DNA of 64,000 nt from Pseudomonas rhizoryzae (lineage in GTDB: Bacteria > Pseudomonadota > Gammaproteobacteria > Pseudomonadales > Pseudomonadaceae), in contig NZ_SULM01000008.1 of the NCBI RefSeq assembly GCF_005250615.1, positions 292,985-356,984 on the forward strand, in the 5' to 3' direction. The position numbers were made by a program, and so were the translations under genes. Position 1 is the first letter of the stretch; each line of letters begins with the position of its first letter. Below, piece by piece: positions 26,782 to 36,368 of the stretch. The notes beneath the pieces are model-generated. The model was not told the DNA's origin, made no database searches, and saw only the letters and a list, made by a program, of their open reading frames with translations.

Positions 26782-28121
26782 GGCGTATGGGTGACGTTCA
26801 GCCCCTTGAGCAGCGACAGGGCTTGGGAGAGCTGGAAGTCATCATCCTGCGGTCGCGGGCTCTGGTTGGGCTTCTTGCTGCCGGTCGGGCGGTCGGCGCC
26901 GCCGTTGCCATTGCTCAGGTGGCCGGCGAGATCCGCTTCCTTGAAGTACTCGTCGCCGCCGCTCTCGGGAGTGACCTTGGCCTGGGCGACGGCGATGTCC
27001 GGGGTGATGCCCTGTGCCTGGATCGAACGACCGCTGGGCGTGTAGTAGAGCGCCGTGGTGAGCTTGAGCGCGCGGTCGTTGTTCAGCGGCAGCACGGTCT
27101 GTACCGAGCCCTTGCCGAAGCTGTCGGTGCCCATGAGGATGGCGCGCTTGTTGTCCTGCAGGGCACCGGCGACGATCTCCGCGGCCGAGGCGCTGCCGCC
27201 GTTGATCAAGACCACCAGCGGCACCTTGTCGCTGGGATCGGCGGCGTCGGCGGTGAAGCGCAGCTCGGAATTGGGCAGCCGGCCCTTGGTGTAGACGATC
27301 AGGCCGTGGTTGAGGAAGGCGTCGGCCACTTCCACCGCCGATTGCAGGACGCCGCCCGGGTTGTTTCTCAGGTCGAGGATCAGGCCCTTGAGCTTGCCCT
27401 TGTTCTCCTGGCGCAGCTTGTTCAGCGCCTTGACCGTCTCTTCGCCGGTGTTGACCTGGAATTGCGAGATGCGGATCAGGCCATAGCCCGGCTCCAGCAG
27501 CTGGCTCTTGACGCTGTTGACCTTGATCACCGCCCGCGCGAGTTTGACGTCGAACGGCTGGCCGCCATTGCGCACGATGGTCAGGGTGATGGTGCTGCCC
27601 GGCTTGCCGCGCATCTTGTCGACGGCTTCGTTGATGGTCTGGCCCTTGGTCGGCTGGCCATCGATCTTGACGATCAGATCGCCCGGTTGCAGGTGGGCCT
27701 TAGCCGCTGGGGTATCGTCGATGGGCGAGACCACCTTGATGAAGCCGTTCTCCTGGCCGACTTCCAGGCCCAGGCCGCCGAATTCACCGCTGGTGGTTTC
27801 CTGCAGTTCGGCGAAATCCTTGGGCTCCAGATACGCGGAGTGCGGATCCAGGTTGCTGAGCATGCCCTTGATGGCGTTCTCCAGCAGGACCTTGTCTGAA
27901 ACCGGCTCCACATAGGCGGCCTTGATGCGGTCGAACACCTCGGCGAAGGTGCGCAGCTCGTCCAGTGGCAGCGGAGCGCTGGCCGGGGCATCGGTGGCGG
28001 TGCCCGAGGGGACCGGCGTCACCGCCGCCGGCACGCTCTGCGGCGATTGCGCCTGGACGACTCCAACGCCACCGAACAACAGGGCGAGGACCAGGGCGGT
28101 GGGACGAAAGCGATGCGGCAT
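26778..28121 (-). CDS. ctpA: C-terminal processing periplasmic protease, S41 family
   Basis: A 447-residue protein with signal peptide (LVLALLFGGVGVVQAQS). It has an N-terminal helical part with KGMLSNLDPHSAYLEPKDF, a PDZ domain (about 105-190; GGLGLEVGQENGFIKVVSPI) and a tail-protease core with the Ser in NGGSASAAEIVAGAL and the Lys in GTDSFGKGSVQTVLP. In P. aeruginosa CtpA degrades peptidoglycan cross-link hydrolases with the lipoprotein partner LbcA. Length is as expected. It lies between envC and yibQ, forming an envelope operon. Confidence 0.95.
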   Translation of the reverse strand: MPHRFRPTALVLALLFGGVGVVQAQSPQSVPAAVTPVPSGTATDAPASAPLPLDELRTFAEVFDRIKAAYVEPVSDKVLLENAIKGMLSNLDPHSAYLEPKDFAELQETTSGEFGGLGLEVGQENGFIKVVSPIDDTPAAKAHLQPGDLIVKIDGQPTKGQTINEAVDKMRGKPGSTITLTIVRNGGQPFDVKLARAVIKVNSVKSQLLEPGYGLIRISQFQVNTGEETVKALNKLRQENKGKLKGLILDLRNNPGGVLQSAVEVADAFLNHGLIVYTKGRLPNSELRFTADAADPSDKVPLVVLINGGSASAAEIVAGALQDNKRAILMGTDSFGKGSVQTVLPLNNDRALKLTTALYYTPSGRSIQAQGITPDIAVAQAKVTPESGGDEYFKEADLAGHLSNGNGGADRPTGSKKPNQSPRPQDDDFQLSQALSLLKGLNVTHTP

Positions 28122-28150
28122 GTGCAGCTCCTAAACCGGGGTGTGTCTCA

Positions 28151-29434
28151 CTATCCCTGAGCACGACACCAGATGACCGGGTCCGTCGGGCGACCCTGTT
28201 GGCGGATGGCGAAGTACAAGGCTGAGGCTTCCTGACCGCCGCTGGCGCCGACAGTCGCGATGGCATCCCCGGCCTTGACCACATCACCTGCAGACTTCAG
28301 CAGGCTCTGATTATGTCCGTACAGGCTGAGATAGCCATTCCCATGATCGATGATAACCAGTTGGCCGGCGCCTCTTAGCCAGTCGGCGAAGACCACCCGA
28401 CCGTCGTGTATCGCCTTGACCCGAGTGCCTGCGCTGGCGGCGATCAGCACGCCGTCCCATTTCGCCCGGGGATCGTCGCCGCGCGGGCTGCCGAAGCGCG
28501 CCACCAGACGGCCGTCGACCGGCCAGGGCAGCTTGCCGCGGGCATTGGCGAAGGCACCGCCATATGCGGGTGCTGCACTAGACACCGCTATGTCCGGGGC
28601 GTTCGAGGGTCGGGCGGCTTTCGTATCGCTTTCCGCCTGGCGCCGCGCTGCATCGCGAGCTTCACGCGCGCGGGCCTCGGCCAGTTGCCGTTGCCGCGCC
28701 TCCTCGGCTTCGCGCGCCTGGCGGGCGAGGGTTTCCTCGATGGTCTTGAGCACCTTGTTCAGGGCGGCCTGGTCCTGCTCGCGGGCCTGGATCTCACGGC
28801 TCTTGTCGCGGTAATCCTCGTTGATCTTGGCCAGCGCCGTCTGACGTTCCTTGCGCACCTCGACCAGCTCCGCCTGGCGCTTCTCCAGGTCTTCGCGGCG
28901 GGCGACCAGATCGCTCTGCTCCTGCTGGATGCCCTGTTCCACCTCGCGCAGCTCGCGCAGGGTGTCGTTGAAGGTGGCGAGTTGATCCAGGCGGGTGCGG
29001 TTCAGGTAGTTGTAGTAGGTGAGGGTGCGGCTGACCTTCTCGGGATGTTCCTGATTCAGCAGCAGCTTGAGGTATTCCTGGCGACCGCTCTGGTAGGCGG
29101 CGCGAATCTGCACGGCGATCAGCTTCTGTTGTTCAGCGCGGGACTGGTCGAGCTTCTTCTTGCGACCGTCCAGCTCTTGCAGCTTTTTTTCGCCGTTCTC
29201 CAGCTGCTTCTGCAGCGAGTCGACCTGCTTTTCCAAATCGCCCAGCTGGGTCTCGGTGCTCTGCAGCTGCTTTTGCACGCCGGATTTCTCGGCCTGCACC
29301 TGCTTGAGCACCTTCTGCATCTCCTGGATTTCCTGACGGGTCTGCTCGATCTGCCGCTGGGTATCGGCGCGGTCGTCGGCCAGGGCAGGAGCGAGAACGC
29401 TGGCGAGCAGAAGAGAGACGAGAAAACGGCGCAT
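28151..29434 (-). CDS. envC: Murein hydrolase activator EnvC
   Basis: A 427-residue protein with signal peptide (FLVSLLLASVLAPALADDRA). Residues 20-260 are long coiled coils, followed by a C-terminal LytM/M23 domain (about 305-427; WPVDGRLVARFGSPRGDDPR). The zinc ligands of active M23 peptidases are replaced: the usual HxGxD is WDGVLIAAS and the final HFE motif is ALYFAIR. This degeneracy is typical of EnvC, which activates amidases at the division septum rather than cutting itself. It is 29 bases upstream of ctpA on the same strand. Confidence 0.93.
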   Translation of the reverse strand: MRRFLVSLLLASVLAPALADDRADTQRQIEQTRQEIQEMQKVLKQVQAEKSGVQKQLQSTETQLGDLEKQVDSLQKQLENGEKKLQELDGRKKKLDQSRAEQQKLIAVQIRAAYQSGRQEYLKLLLNQEHPEKVSRTLTYYNYLNRTRLDQLATFNDTLRELREVEQGIQQEQSDLVARREDLEKRQAELVEVRKERQTALAKINEDYRDKSREIQAREQDQAALNKVLKTIEETLARQAREAEEARQRQLAEARAREARDAARRQAESDTKAARPSNAPDIAVSSAAPAYGGAFANARGKLPWPVDGRLVARFGSPRGDDPRAKWDGVLIAASAGTRVKAIHDGRVVFADWLRGAGQLVIIDHGNGYLSLYGHNQSLLKSAGDVVKAGDAIATVGASGGQEASALYFAIRQQGRPTDPVIWCRAQG

Positions 29435-29567
29435 GCGGGGTCGTAGCTTTCCAGGGCGAAGCGCCTAGTATGCCCGTCACATCCGGCAAAAAAAACGCCA
29501 AGGTACGCCGTTCGGCGTTCACAGCCCGCCCAGGCGGTCAGGCTGCGAACGAGGGAGCATTTCTCTT

Positions 29568-30179
29568 TCAGTAGCCGACGGTGAAGCGAGTGCGGTGATG
29601 CGCGGGTCGCTCGACTTCGTCGAGCAGGGCCACGGCGAAGTCTTCGTAGGAGATCCGGCTGTCGCCCGCGGCATCGAACAGCAGGGCGTCGCGGCCCAGG
29701 CGGAAGTGGCCGGTCCGCTCGCCGGGAAAGAAGACCATCTGCGGGCTGACGAAGACCCAGTCGAGGTCGCTGACCTCCCGCAGTGCCTCCAGGGTGGCGA
29801 TGCCGGCACCGGCTTCGCTGCGGTATTCCGCCGGGAAGGCCGGCGCATCGAAGAGGCGCGTGCCGTCCGGCAGGCTCAGGCTGGCGGCGCCGCCCACGAT
29901 CAGCAGGCGCGGGATGCCCGCGGCGCGGGCGAAATCGATGAGCGTCGCCGGGGCGACGTCGGCGAATCTCAGGCTGCTGATCAAGACCTCATGGCCGACG
30001 AGGGCCTGGGCAGTGTCACTGTGGGCGACGTCGCCGGTAGCCAGCGTCAGGCCGGTCCGGGGCGCGAGGCGGGCAGGATCGCGCACCAGGGCGGTGACAC
30101 TATGGCCACGGGCGAGGGCTTCGTCGAGCAGGCGGCTGCCGACATTGCCGGTGGCGCCGAGCAGAGCGATGGAGGTCAT
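29568..30179 (-). CDS. NAD(P)-binding oxidoreductase, NmrA/YwnB-like
   Basis: A 203-residue Rossmann-fold protein starting MTSIALLGATGNVGSRLLDE; the GATGNVG motif binds NAD(P). Further family features are SVTALVRDPARL, DVAHSDTAQALVGHEVLISS and a DWVFVSPQMVFFPGERTGHF stretch. It lacks the YxxxK of classical dehydrogenases, as atypical short-chain proteins do. Likely cytoplasmic and redox-related; substrate unknown. It lies between envC and the rhodanese gene, where pseudomonads usually carry gpmI. I start at the ATG at 30179 rather than 20 codons upstream. Confidence 0.87.
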   Translation of the reverse strand: MTSIALLGATGNVGSRLLDEALARGHSVTALVRDPARLAPRTGLTLATGDVAHSDTAQALVGHEVLISSLRFADVAPATLIDFARAAGIPRLLIVGGAASLSLPDGTRLFDAPAFPAEYRSEAGAGIATLEALREVSDLDWVFVSPQMVFFPGERTGHFRLGRDALLFDAAGDSRISYEDFAVALLDEVERPAHHRTRFTVGY

Positions 30180-30360
30180 GGCGGGATTCCCGATGAATGA
30201 AGGAAAGCCAAGCCTAAGCAGACCGCCGCAGGCTTCCAAGGAGGCAGTTTCGCGTGTGCAGGTTACCCGCCGATAACCCGGGGCGGCGAGGGTATGGCGC
30301 TACCGGGGGGCTGTGTATACTGGCCGGCATTTTTAGCCCTTCTCGGATAGCTGCTCAATC

Positions 30361-30780
30361 ATGGAATTTCTCGGTCGGGTGGTCGAATTCGCCACCCATC
30401 ATCCGCTGCTCGTCGCCGCCTTCATCGCCATCGTCGCCCTGATGCTGTTCAACGAAACCCGTCGCGGTGGGCGCAGCCTCTCCACCGGTGAACTCACCGC
30501 GCTGCTCAATCGCGAGGAAGGCGTGGTGGTCGACATCCGTTCCAGCAAGGATTTCGCCGCCGGGCATATCGTCGGCGCCCTGAACATCGCTCAGGAGAAA
30601 GTCGCCAGCAGCTTGTCTCTACTGGAAAAGCACAAGGCCAAGACCCTGATCGTGGTGGACAGCGCCGGCCAGCAGGCGGGCGCTGTGTGCGGCGATCTGC
30701 AGAAGGCCGGCTTTACCGCCGCTCGTCTGAACGGCGGTATCGCCACCTGGCGTGCAGAGAACCTGCCGCTGGTGAAGTGA
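30361..30780 (+). CDS. Membrane-anchored rhodanese-like protein
   Basis: A 139-residue protein. An N-terminal membrane helix (HHPLLVAAFIAIVALMLF) is followed by a rhodanese domain (VVVDIRSSKDFAAGHIVGAL to LNGGIATWRAENLPLVK). The usual active-site Cys position reads VVDSAGQQAGA, so no catalytic Cys is present and it is probably not a sulfurtransferase. E. coli YibN has the same layout and neighbours (grxC, secB). A possible -10 TATACT lies at 30316-30321. First gene of the rhodanese-grxC-secB unit. Confidence 0.9.
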   Translation: MEFLGRVVEFATHHPLLVAAFIAIVALMLFNETRRGGRSLSTGELTALLNREEGVVVDIRSSKDFAAGHIVGALNIAQEKVASSLSLLEKHKAKTLIVVDSAGQQAGAVCGDLQKAGFTAARLNGGIATWRAENLPLVK

Positions 30781-30820
30781 CCCCTAGCGTGGCCGCGTCA
30801 GCGGCCACTGGAGACCGCGC

Positions 30821-31075
30821 ATGACCGACGTCGTCATCTATACCAGTGCCTGGTGTCCCTATTGCCATCGTGCCAAGCACCTGCTCGATCGCAAGAACGT
30901 GGCCTACCGGGAGATTTCCGTCGATGGCCAACCGGCCCTGCGTAGCGAAATGGCCCGCAAGGCCGGCCGCACCAGCGTGCCGCAGATCTGGATCGGCACG
31001 ACCCACGTCGGCGGTTGCGATGATCTCTATGCCCTAGACCGAAGCGGACGCCTCGATCCGCTGCTGTCCGTCTGA
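30821..31075 (+). CDS. grxC: Glutaredoxin 3
   Basis: An 84-residue glutaredoxin. The active site CPYC is in IYTSAWCPYCHRAKHLLDRK, the cis-Pro in TSVPQIWIG, and the glutathione-binding GGCDDLYALDR follows. It reduces disulfides and mixed disulfides with glutathione in the cytoplasm. Length is right for the GrxC class. It lies 40 bases after the rhodanese gene and 27 before secB. Confidence 0.96.
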   Translation: MTDVVIYTSAWCPYCHRAKHLLDRKNVAYREISVDGQPALRSEMARKAGRTSVPQIWIGTTHVGGCDDLYALDRSGRLDPLLSV

Positions 31076-31102
31076 CCAACACTCATCACTCAAGGCCCTA
31101 CC

Positions 31103-31567
31103 ATGACCGATCAAATCAATGGCGCCCAGGAAGACGGCGCTCAGTTCTCCCTCCAGCGCATCTACATCCGCGACCTGTCCTTCGAGGCCCCCAAGAGCCC
31201 CGAGATCTTCCGCCAGGACTGGCAGCCCAACGTCAACCTGGACCTGGCCACTCGCCAGAAGACCCTGGGCGACGACTTCCACGAAGTGGTGCTGACCCTG
31301 ACCGTGACCGTCAAGAACAAGGAAGAGACCGCCTTCATCGCCGAAGTGCAGCAGGGTGGCATCTTCCTGATCAAGGGCCTGGACGCCGCTTCCATGGCCC
31401 ACGCCCTGGGCGCCTTCTGCCCCAACATCCTGTTCCCCTACGCCCGCGAGGCGCTGGACAACATGGTGGTGCGTGGCTCCTTCCCGGCGCTGATGCTGCA
31501 GCCGGTGAACTTCGACGCCCTGTACGCCCAGGAACTGGCGCGCATGCAAACCGCTGGCGAAGCCTGA
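31103..31567 (+). CDS. secB: Protein-export chaperone SecB
   Basis: A 154-residue tetrameric export chaperone that keeps preproteins unfolded and passes them to SecA. Family motifs are present: [39 protein letters not shown] and the C-terminal [20 protein letters not shown] and [10 protein letters not shown]. It ends the rhodanese-grxC-secB unit and is followed by a symmetric terminator shared with rarD. Confidence 0.97.
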   Translation: MTDQINGAQEDGAQFSLQRIYIRDLSFEAPKSPEIFRQDWQPNVNLDLATRQKTLGDDFHEVVLTLTVTVKNKEETAFIAEVQQGGIFLIKGLDAASMAHALGAFCPNILFPYAREALDNMVVRGSFPALMLQPVNFDALYAQELARMQTAGEA

Positions 31568-31585
31568 TCGGCTCCGCTGCGATGA

Positions 31586-31612
31586 CAAACGCCCCTTGCC
31601 AGGGGCGTTTTG
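31586..31612 (+). terminator. Bidirectional terminator between secB and rarD
   Basis: AAACGCCCC-TTGCCA-GGGGCGTTTTG hairpin between two convergent genes, with A and T tracts on its two sides. Confidence 0.85.
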
Positions 31613-32500
31613 CTATCTGGCCTTCAGCTTGCGACTGGCGCGCCAGAGATCGAAACTGAATACCGCAAGACCCGCCCAGATGCAGAGGAAGGCGAACAGC
31701 CGCTCGCGCGGGAAGGGCTCGCCATAGAGCCAGACCGCCTGGATCAGGACCAGGGTCGGGGCGATGTACTGCAAGAAGCCCAGGGTCGAATAGGGCAGCT
31801 TGCGCGCCGCGGCGTTGAAGCACAGCAAGGGGATCAGGGTGATCGGGCCGGCCAGCACGATCAGCAGGCCCAGGGAGGAGTGCCAGACCTCTGCTTGCAG
31901 GCTCGCACCCGGGGTCAGCAGCGGCAGCGCGATCAGGGCGACCGGTACCAGCAGCCAGCTTTCCACCACCATGCCCGGCAGGGCGGCCACCGGCGTCTGG
32001 CGCCGGACCAGGCCGTAGAAGGCGAAGGTCAGGGCCAGCGCCAGGGAGACCCAGGGCAGTTGCCCCAGGGTCCACAGCTGCTGAGCCACTCCCAGCACCG
32101 CCAGGCCCACGGCGAGCCATTGCAGCGGGCGCAGCCGTTCGCCGAGGATCACCAGGGCGAGCAGGATGTTGACCAGCGGATTGATGTAGTAGCCCAGGCT
32201 GGCCTCGACCACATGGGCGTTGTTGACCGCCCAGATGTAGACCAGCCAGTTGCTGGCGACCAGCGCGCCGGATAGCGCCAGCCAGGCCAAGCGGCGCGGA
32301 TGGGCGCGTAGCTCCGCCCACCAGCCACGATGCCGCCAGACCAGCAGCAACAGGGCGCTGAACAGCGCGGACCAGAGGATGCGCTGGAACAGGATCTCGA
32401 GGGACGGCAGCGCCGCCAGCAGTTTGAAGAACAGCGGAAACAAGCCCCACAGCCCATAGGCGGTGAGGCCCAGGGCATAGCCCTGGCGCAAGGCAGGCAT
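31613..32500 (-). CDS. rarD: EamA-family permease RarD
   Basis: A 295-residue protein with ten membrane segments in two EamA repeats. It starts MPALRQGYALGLTAYGLWGL followed by FPLFFKLLAALP, and contains WRELRAHPRR-type loop and SLGYYINPLVNILLALVILG, characteristic of RarD. RarD belongs to the drug/metabolite transporter superfamily; its natural substrate is not established. RBS AAGGAT precedes the ATG. Convergent with secB. Confidence 0.92.
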   Translation of the reverse strand: MPALRQGYALGLTAYGLWGLFPLFFKLLAALPSLEILFQRILWSALFSALLLLVWRHRGWWAELRAHPRRLAWLALSGALVASNWLVYIWAVNNAHVVEASLGYYINPLVNILLALVILGERLRPLQWLAVGLAVLGVAQQLWTLGQLPWVSLALALTFAFYGLVRRQTPVAALPGMVVESWLLVPVALIALPLLTPGASLQAEVWHSSLGLLIVLAGPITLIPLLCFNAAARKLPYSTLGFLQYIAPTLVLIQAVWLYGEPFPRERLFAFLCIWAGLAVFSFDLWRASRKLKAR

Positions 32501-32688
32501 GAGAAATCCTTAGGCAGACAACGTTCTTGTCCGGCCAGGATAGCTCAAGGTGTCGCCTGCTGTCGGGGCAGGTGAGAAACCTGCCCTATGCTGATAGCGG
32601 TCGACCTGGTATCGCCTGGGCTGCTACGGCAGCATCGTCATAACGGCCGCGCAGCGCTTGGCTCAGGCGCGATCAGCGCTGTCCGGCT

Positions 32689-35037
32689 TCATTGCTGGGC
32701 GCCATAACCCTCGGGCTCCACCGGAAAACTGCCGTCGTTCGCCGCGATCAGCTTGTTCAGCCGTACCGGAATGGCCTTGGCGGCCGGGACCTTGCTCTCT
32801 TCGGCATGGTGCCAGAGCGGGATCAGGGCGTTGCATTCAGGGTAGTAGCCGCCACAGGCGCCTTCCGGGATGTTGTAGGGCGTGACGCGCAACGGGCCCA
32901 CCTCACGACGTACGCCATCATCGGCTACCGTCGATACCTGCACCTTGTCGCCTTCGGCCAGGCCCAGGCGTTCGATGTCGTTGCGGTTCATCAGCAGTAC
33001 CGCCCGGGTCCCCTTCACACCGCGGAAACGGTCGTGGTAGCCGTAGATGGTGGTGTTGAACTGATCATTGCTGCGCAACGTCATCAGGGTCAGGACGTCG
33101 CGCCCGGCAGCGGGCATGTCCGGATCTTCTTCCAGGCTGCGCGGGACGCTGAGATTGGCCTTGCCGGTCTCAGTCTTCCACTCGCGCTTGGCGGCCGGCA
33201 GCGGGCGATGGAACCCCCCCACCTCCCACATCCGGGCATTGAAGTCGTGGAAGATCTCCGGGAAGGAGAGGGCGATCTCGTCGCGAATCAGGCCGTAGTC
33301 GGCGACCCAGGCATCCCAGGTCACCTTGGGGTTATCCGGTAGCGTCGCTTTGGCCAGGCCGGCGACGATGGCCGGCTCCGACAGCAGGTCGCCTTCCGGC
33401 GGCTCGGCCACGCCGCGCCAGCCGTGGATGCAGCCGGTGCTGTCCTCGGTGCTGTGGGCCTGTTCCACGCCATTCTGGCGATCGATCTCGGTCCGGCCGA
33501 GGCAGGGCAGCAGGTAGGCCTTGTCCGCCGGCACCAGGTGGTTGCGATTGAGCTTGGTGGCGATCTGTACCGATAGCTTCAAGGTCCGCCAGGCTGGCTC
33601 CATCAGGCTGGTCTCGGGAATGGCGCGCAGGAAATTGCCGCCCAAGCCGATGAAGGCCTGCACCGAGCCGTCGAGAATGCCCTCGCAGACTTCCACGGTG
33701 TTGCGGCCCTTTTCCCGCGGCGGATTGAAGCCGAAGCGCTCGCCGAGCTGGTCCAGCGGAGCCAGCTCCGGTTTCTCGGTGATGCCCACGGTGCGCTGGC
33801 CCTGGACATTGGAGTGACCGCGTACCGGGCAGATCCCGGCGCCGGGTTTGCCGATGTTGCCGCGCAAGAGCAGCAGGTTGGCCAGCATCTGGATGCTCTC
33901 CACGCCATGCCTGTGCTGGGTCAGGCCCATGCCATAGATGCCGATGACCTTCTGGCAGCGAGCATAGACGGCGGCGGCTGCTTCCAGGGCGTTACGGGTC
34001 AAGCCCGACTGGCGCTCCAGCTGTGGCCATTCCTGGCGCTGCAGCCATTCGCAGAAGTCGGCGAAGCCGTGGCAGTGCTCGGCGATGAAGGCATGGTCAA
34101 GCACGGCGGGGCGACCCTGCTCACGGGCCTCGTCATCGGCGGCCAAGAGCGCCTTGCACATGCCGGCCAGGGCGGCGATGTCGCCACCCGGTTTGAGTTG
34201 GTGGTACTGGGTGCTGATCTGGGTGGAGTGATCGGTGAGCATCTCCACCGGCGACTGCGGATTGACGAAGGTTTCCAGACCGCGTTCGCGCAGGGGATTG
34301 AAGGTGATGATGGGCGCACCGCGCTTACGGGCTTCCTGCAGGTCGTGCAGCATCCGCGGGCTGTTGCTGCCCGGATTCTGGCCGAAGAACAACAGGCAAT
34401 CGGCCTGGTTGAAGTCATTCAAGGTCACGGTGCCCACGGACACGCCGATGCTCTTGGGCAGGGCCACCGAGGTGCTCTCATGGCACATGTTGGAGCTGTC
34501 CGGCAGATTGTTGGTGCCGTACAGCCGCGCATAGAGCTGATAGAGGTAGGAGGTCTCCAAGGCCGCGCGACCCGAGGCATAGAAGATCACCGAGTCCGGG
34601 TCCAGCGCCTTGAGTTCGGCGCCGATGTCGGCGAAGGCCTCGGCCCAGCTCACCGGCCGATAACGATCACTGGCGGCGTCGTAGCGCAGCGGATGGGTCA
34701 GCCGACCGACCTCTTCCAGATCATAGTCGCGCCAGCCCCGCAGCTCGCTCAGCGAATGCTGGGCGAAGAACTCCGGTCCGCATCTCTTGCTGGTCACTTC
34801 CCAGGCCGTGGCCTTGGCGCCGTTCTCGCAGAATTCCAGCGGATGGGGCTTGCCCGGCTTGGCCCAGGCGCAGCTCACGCAGGCGAAGCCGCCGTGCTTG
34901 TTCTGTTTGGCCAACAGGGCGCCGGACTTGAGCGGCACCCGCTCGCGCAGCACGATTTCGGTCACCGAGCGGGCCGAGCCCCAGCCGCCGGAGGGGGCGT
35001 CGTAGCGTTCAACCTTGGGTTTGCCGATCTTGCTCAT
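32689..35037 (-). CDS. FdhF/YdeP family molybdopterin oxidoreductase
   Basis: A 782-residue protein starting MSKIGKPKVERYDAPSGGWG. The Cys motif FACVSCAWAKPGKPHPLEFC near residue 50 is typical of YdeP-like enzymes. The Mo-bis-MGD domains follow (FYASGRAALETSYLYQLYAR, SNMCHESTSVALPKSIGV, FFGQNPGSNSPRML), and a C-terminal dinucleotide-binding domain (MTLRSNDQFNTTIYGYHDRF) completes it. No twin-arginine signal, so it is cytoplasmic. E. coli YdeP is linked to acid resistance; the reaction is unknown. The ATG at 35037 follows GTGAGG. Often found beside fdhD; none is visible here. Confidence 0.92.
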   Translation of the reverse strand: MSKIGKPKVERYDAPSGGWGSARSVTEIVLRERVPLKSGALLAKQNKHGGFACVSCAWAKPGKPHPLEFCENGAKATAWEVTSKRCGPEFFAQHSLSELRGWRDYDLEEVGRLTHPLRYDAASDRYRPVSWAEAFADIGAELKALDPDSVIFYASGRAALETSYLYQLYARLYGTNNLPDSSNMCHESTSVALPKSIGVSVGTVTLNDFNQADCLLFFGQNPGSNSPRMLHDLQEARKRGAPIITFNPLRERGLETFVNPQSPVEMLTDHSTQISTQYHQLKPGGDIAALAGMCKALLAADDEAREQGRPAVLDHAFIAEHCHGFADFCEWLQRQEWPQLERQSGLTRNALEAAAAVYARCQKVIGIYGMGLTQHRHGVESIQMLANLLLLRGNIGKPGAGICPVRGHSNVQGQRTVGITEKPELAPLDQLGERFGFNPPREKGRNTVEVCEGILDGSVQAFIGLGGNFLRAIPETSLMEPAWRTLKLSVQIATKLNRNHLVPADKAYLLPCLGRTEIDRQNGVEQAHSTEDSTGCIHGWRGVAEPPEGDLLSEPAIVAGLAKATLPDNPKVTWDAWVADYGLIRDEIALSFPEIFHDFNARMWEVGGFHRPLPAAKREWKTETGKANLSVPRSLEEDPDMPAAGRDVLTLMTLRSNDQFNTTIYGYHDRFRGVKGTRAVLLMNRNDIERLGLAEGDKVQVSTVADDGVRREVGPLRVTPYNIPEGACGGYYPECNALIPLWHHAEESKVPAAKAIPVRLNKLIAANDGSFPVEPEGYGAQQ

Positions 35038-35113
35038 GGTGCGCCTCACGTGACGGTCTGGCGATGTGCCTGTAGGTCATGGGACGGCGCGTCTGGCGGG
35101 AAGGTTCTGGCGG

Positions 35114-35581
35114 TCAGCCGGGCGGTGCGGCGAAACCCAGTTGGCGCCAGCCTTCGTAGACCGCCACGGCCACGGTGTTGGACAGATTGAGGCTGCGCCG
35201 GTTGGGCAACATCGGCAGGCGCAACCGCTGCTCGGGCGGTAGCGACTCGAGCACCTCGGCCGGCAGCCCGCGACTCTCCGGGCCGAACAGCAGGGCATCG
35301 CCTGGCGCATAGGCGATCTCGGTGAAGGGATGACTGGCCTTGGTGGTGAAGGCCAGCAGTCGGGGCGGCTGCAAATCTGCTATACAGGCCGCGAGACTGG
35401 CGTGGGTCCGCACCGTGGACCACTCGTGATAGTCCAAACCGGCGCGGCGCAATTTCTTGTCGTCCAGCGCGAAGCCCAGCGGCTCGATCAGGTGCAGGCG
35501 GCAGCCGGTGATGGCACAGAGGCGAATGACGTTGCCGGTATTGGGCGGAATTTCCGGTTGGTAGAGGATGATGTCGAACAT
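35114..35581 (-). CDS. trmL: tRNA (cytidine(34)-2'-O)-methyltransferase
   Basis: A 155-residue SPOUT-class (SpoU) methyltransferase starting MFDIILYQPEIPPNTGNVIR. The trefoil-knot SAM-binding motifs are FGPESRGLPAEVL and RSLNLSNTVAVAVYEGWRQL. TrmL methylates the wobble base of tRNA-Leu isoacceptors. An upstream open frame of 29 codons is rejected because the family starts at MFDIIL or similar. It is divergent from the unknown membrane protein gene; their starts are 72 bases apart. Confidence 0.95.
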   Translation of the reverse strand: MFDIILYQPEIPPNTGNVIRLCAITGCRLHLIEPLGFALDDKKLRRAGLDYHEWSTVRTHASLAACIADLQPPRLLAFTTKASHPFTEIAYAPGDALLFGPESRGLPAEVLESLPPEQRLRLPMLPNRRSLNLSNTVAVAVYEGWRQLGFAAPPG

Positions 35582-35653
35582 GAAGGGCAGGGCGCCTGGC
35601 AAAGCGCCTATGGTACTGCGCCGCCGCCGCGCCGTCGCGAGCGGGGCAGGTCG

Positions 35654-36211
35654 ATGAGCCTCTGGCAACGGCTGGTCGAGCTACTACTGCGCGAACACCG
35701 GGCACGCCAGGACGAACTGGCGCGGGTGGAAAACCCGGAATTGCTCAAGGCCGAATGGCGCGTCCAGCGTCGGCGCCTGACGCTCTGGCTGGCCTCGGCA
35801 GCGCTGGGCGCCGGGCTTTTCGGAATGATCATCGGCCAGTTGGTGTACCAGCGTAACCACCCCGATCCCTGGTCGGCCGAGGCCCGCCGCCCGGTCATTC
35901 TGAGCGTAGAGACCCAGCAGGATCCGTCGCGCTTCGAGCTGCTGATCACCGCAGATCGCTCGTTGTTCTACGAACGCTATCGCCCCGACGGTGCTCTGAG
36001 CTTGCGCCTGCCACGTGCACGTTGGGATGGCGGTGAACGCGATGGGCGGGTGGTGCGGTCGGGCGGCAGTTTCTCCTGGACGGTGCGCCAGGATGGCCAG
36101 GACCTGAAGGTGCTGCTGGTGGGTGTCGGTGGCGCCCTGCAGGCCAGTGATCGCCTGGTGGAAGAGGGCGAAAACTGGGTGCTGCACGTCGAGGTGCCGC
36201 TGGCGCCCTGA
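35654..36211 (+). CDS. Unknown single-pass membrane protein
   Basis: A 185-residue protein. Residues 1-38 are charged and helical (LLLREHRARQDELARVENPE), one membrane helix follows (LTLWLASAALGAGLFGMIIG), and the remainder looks like a periplasmic beta-rich domain (RPVILSVETQQDPSRFELLI, then LSLRLPRARWDGGERDGRVV). I do not recognise the family. RBS is weak (GGGGCAGG about 7 bases before the ATG). It is divergent from trmL. Confidence 0.75.
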   Translation: MSLWQRLVELLLREHRARQDELARVENPELLKAEWRVQRRRLTLWLASAALGAGLFGMIIGQLVYQRNHPDPWSAEARRPVILSVETQQDPSRFELLITADRSLFYERYRPDGALSLRLPRARWDGGERDGRVVRSGGSFSWTVRQDGQDLKVLLVGVGGALQASDRLVEEGENWVLHVEVPLAP

Positions 36212-36368
36212 AATGCCCTGTTATTAGGCAAAGAGCGCGGCTATGCACCAGAGCTGAACGCGGAATGGCGGTTGGCTGGGCTTGCCGAGGTGGTTCTGGC
36301 GTTTGGCTGTGGCTGAGCTTTTTCGCGCAAGAATCGCTCTAGGGCGGGGTTTTGGGCTTTTTCTGGGC

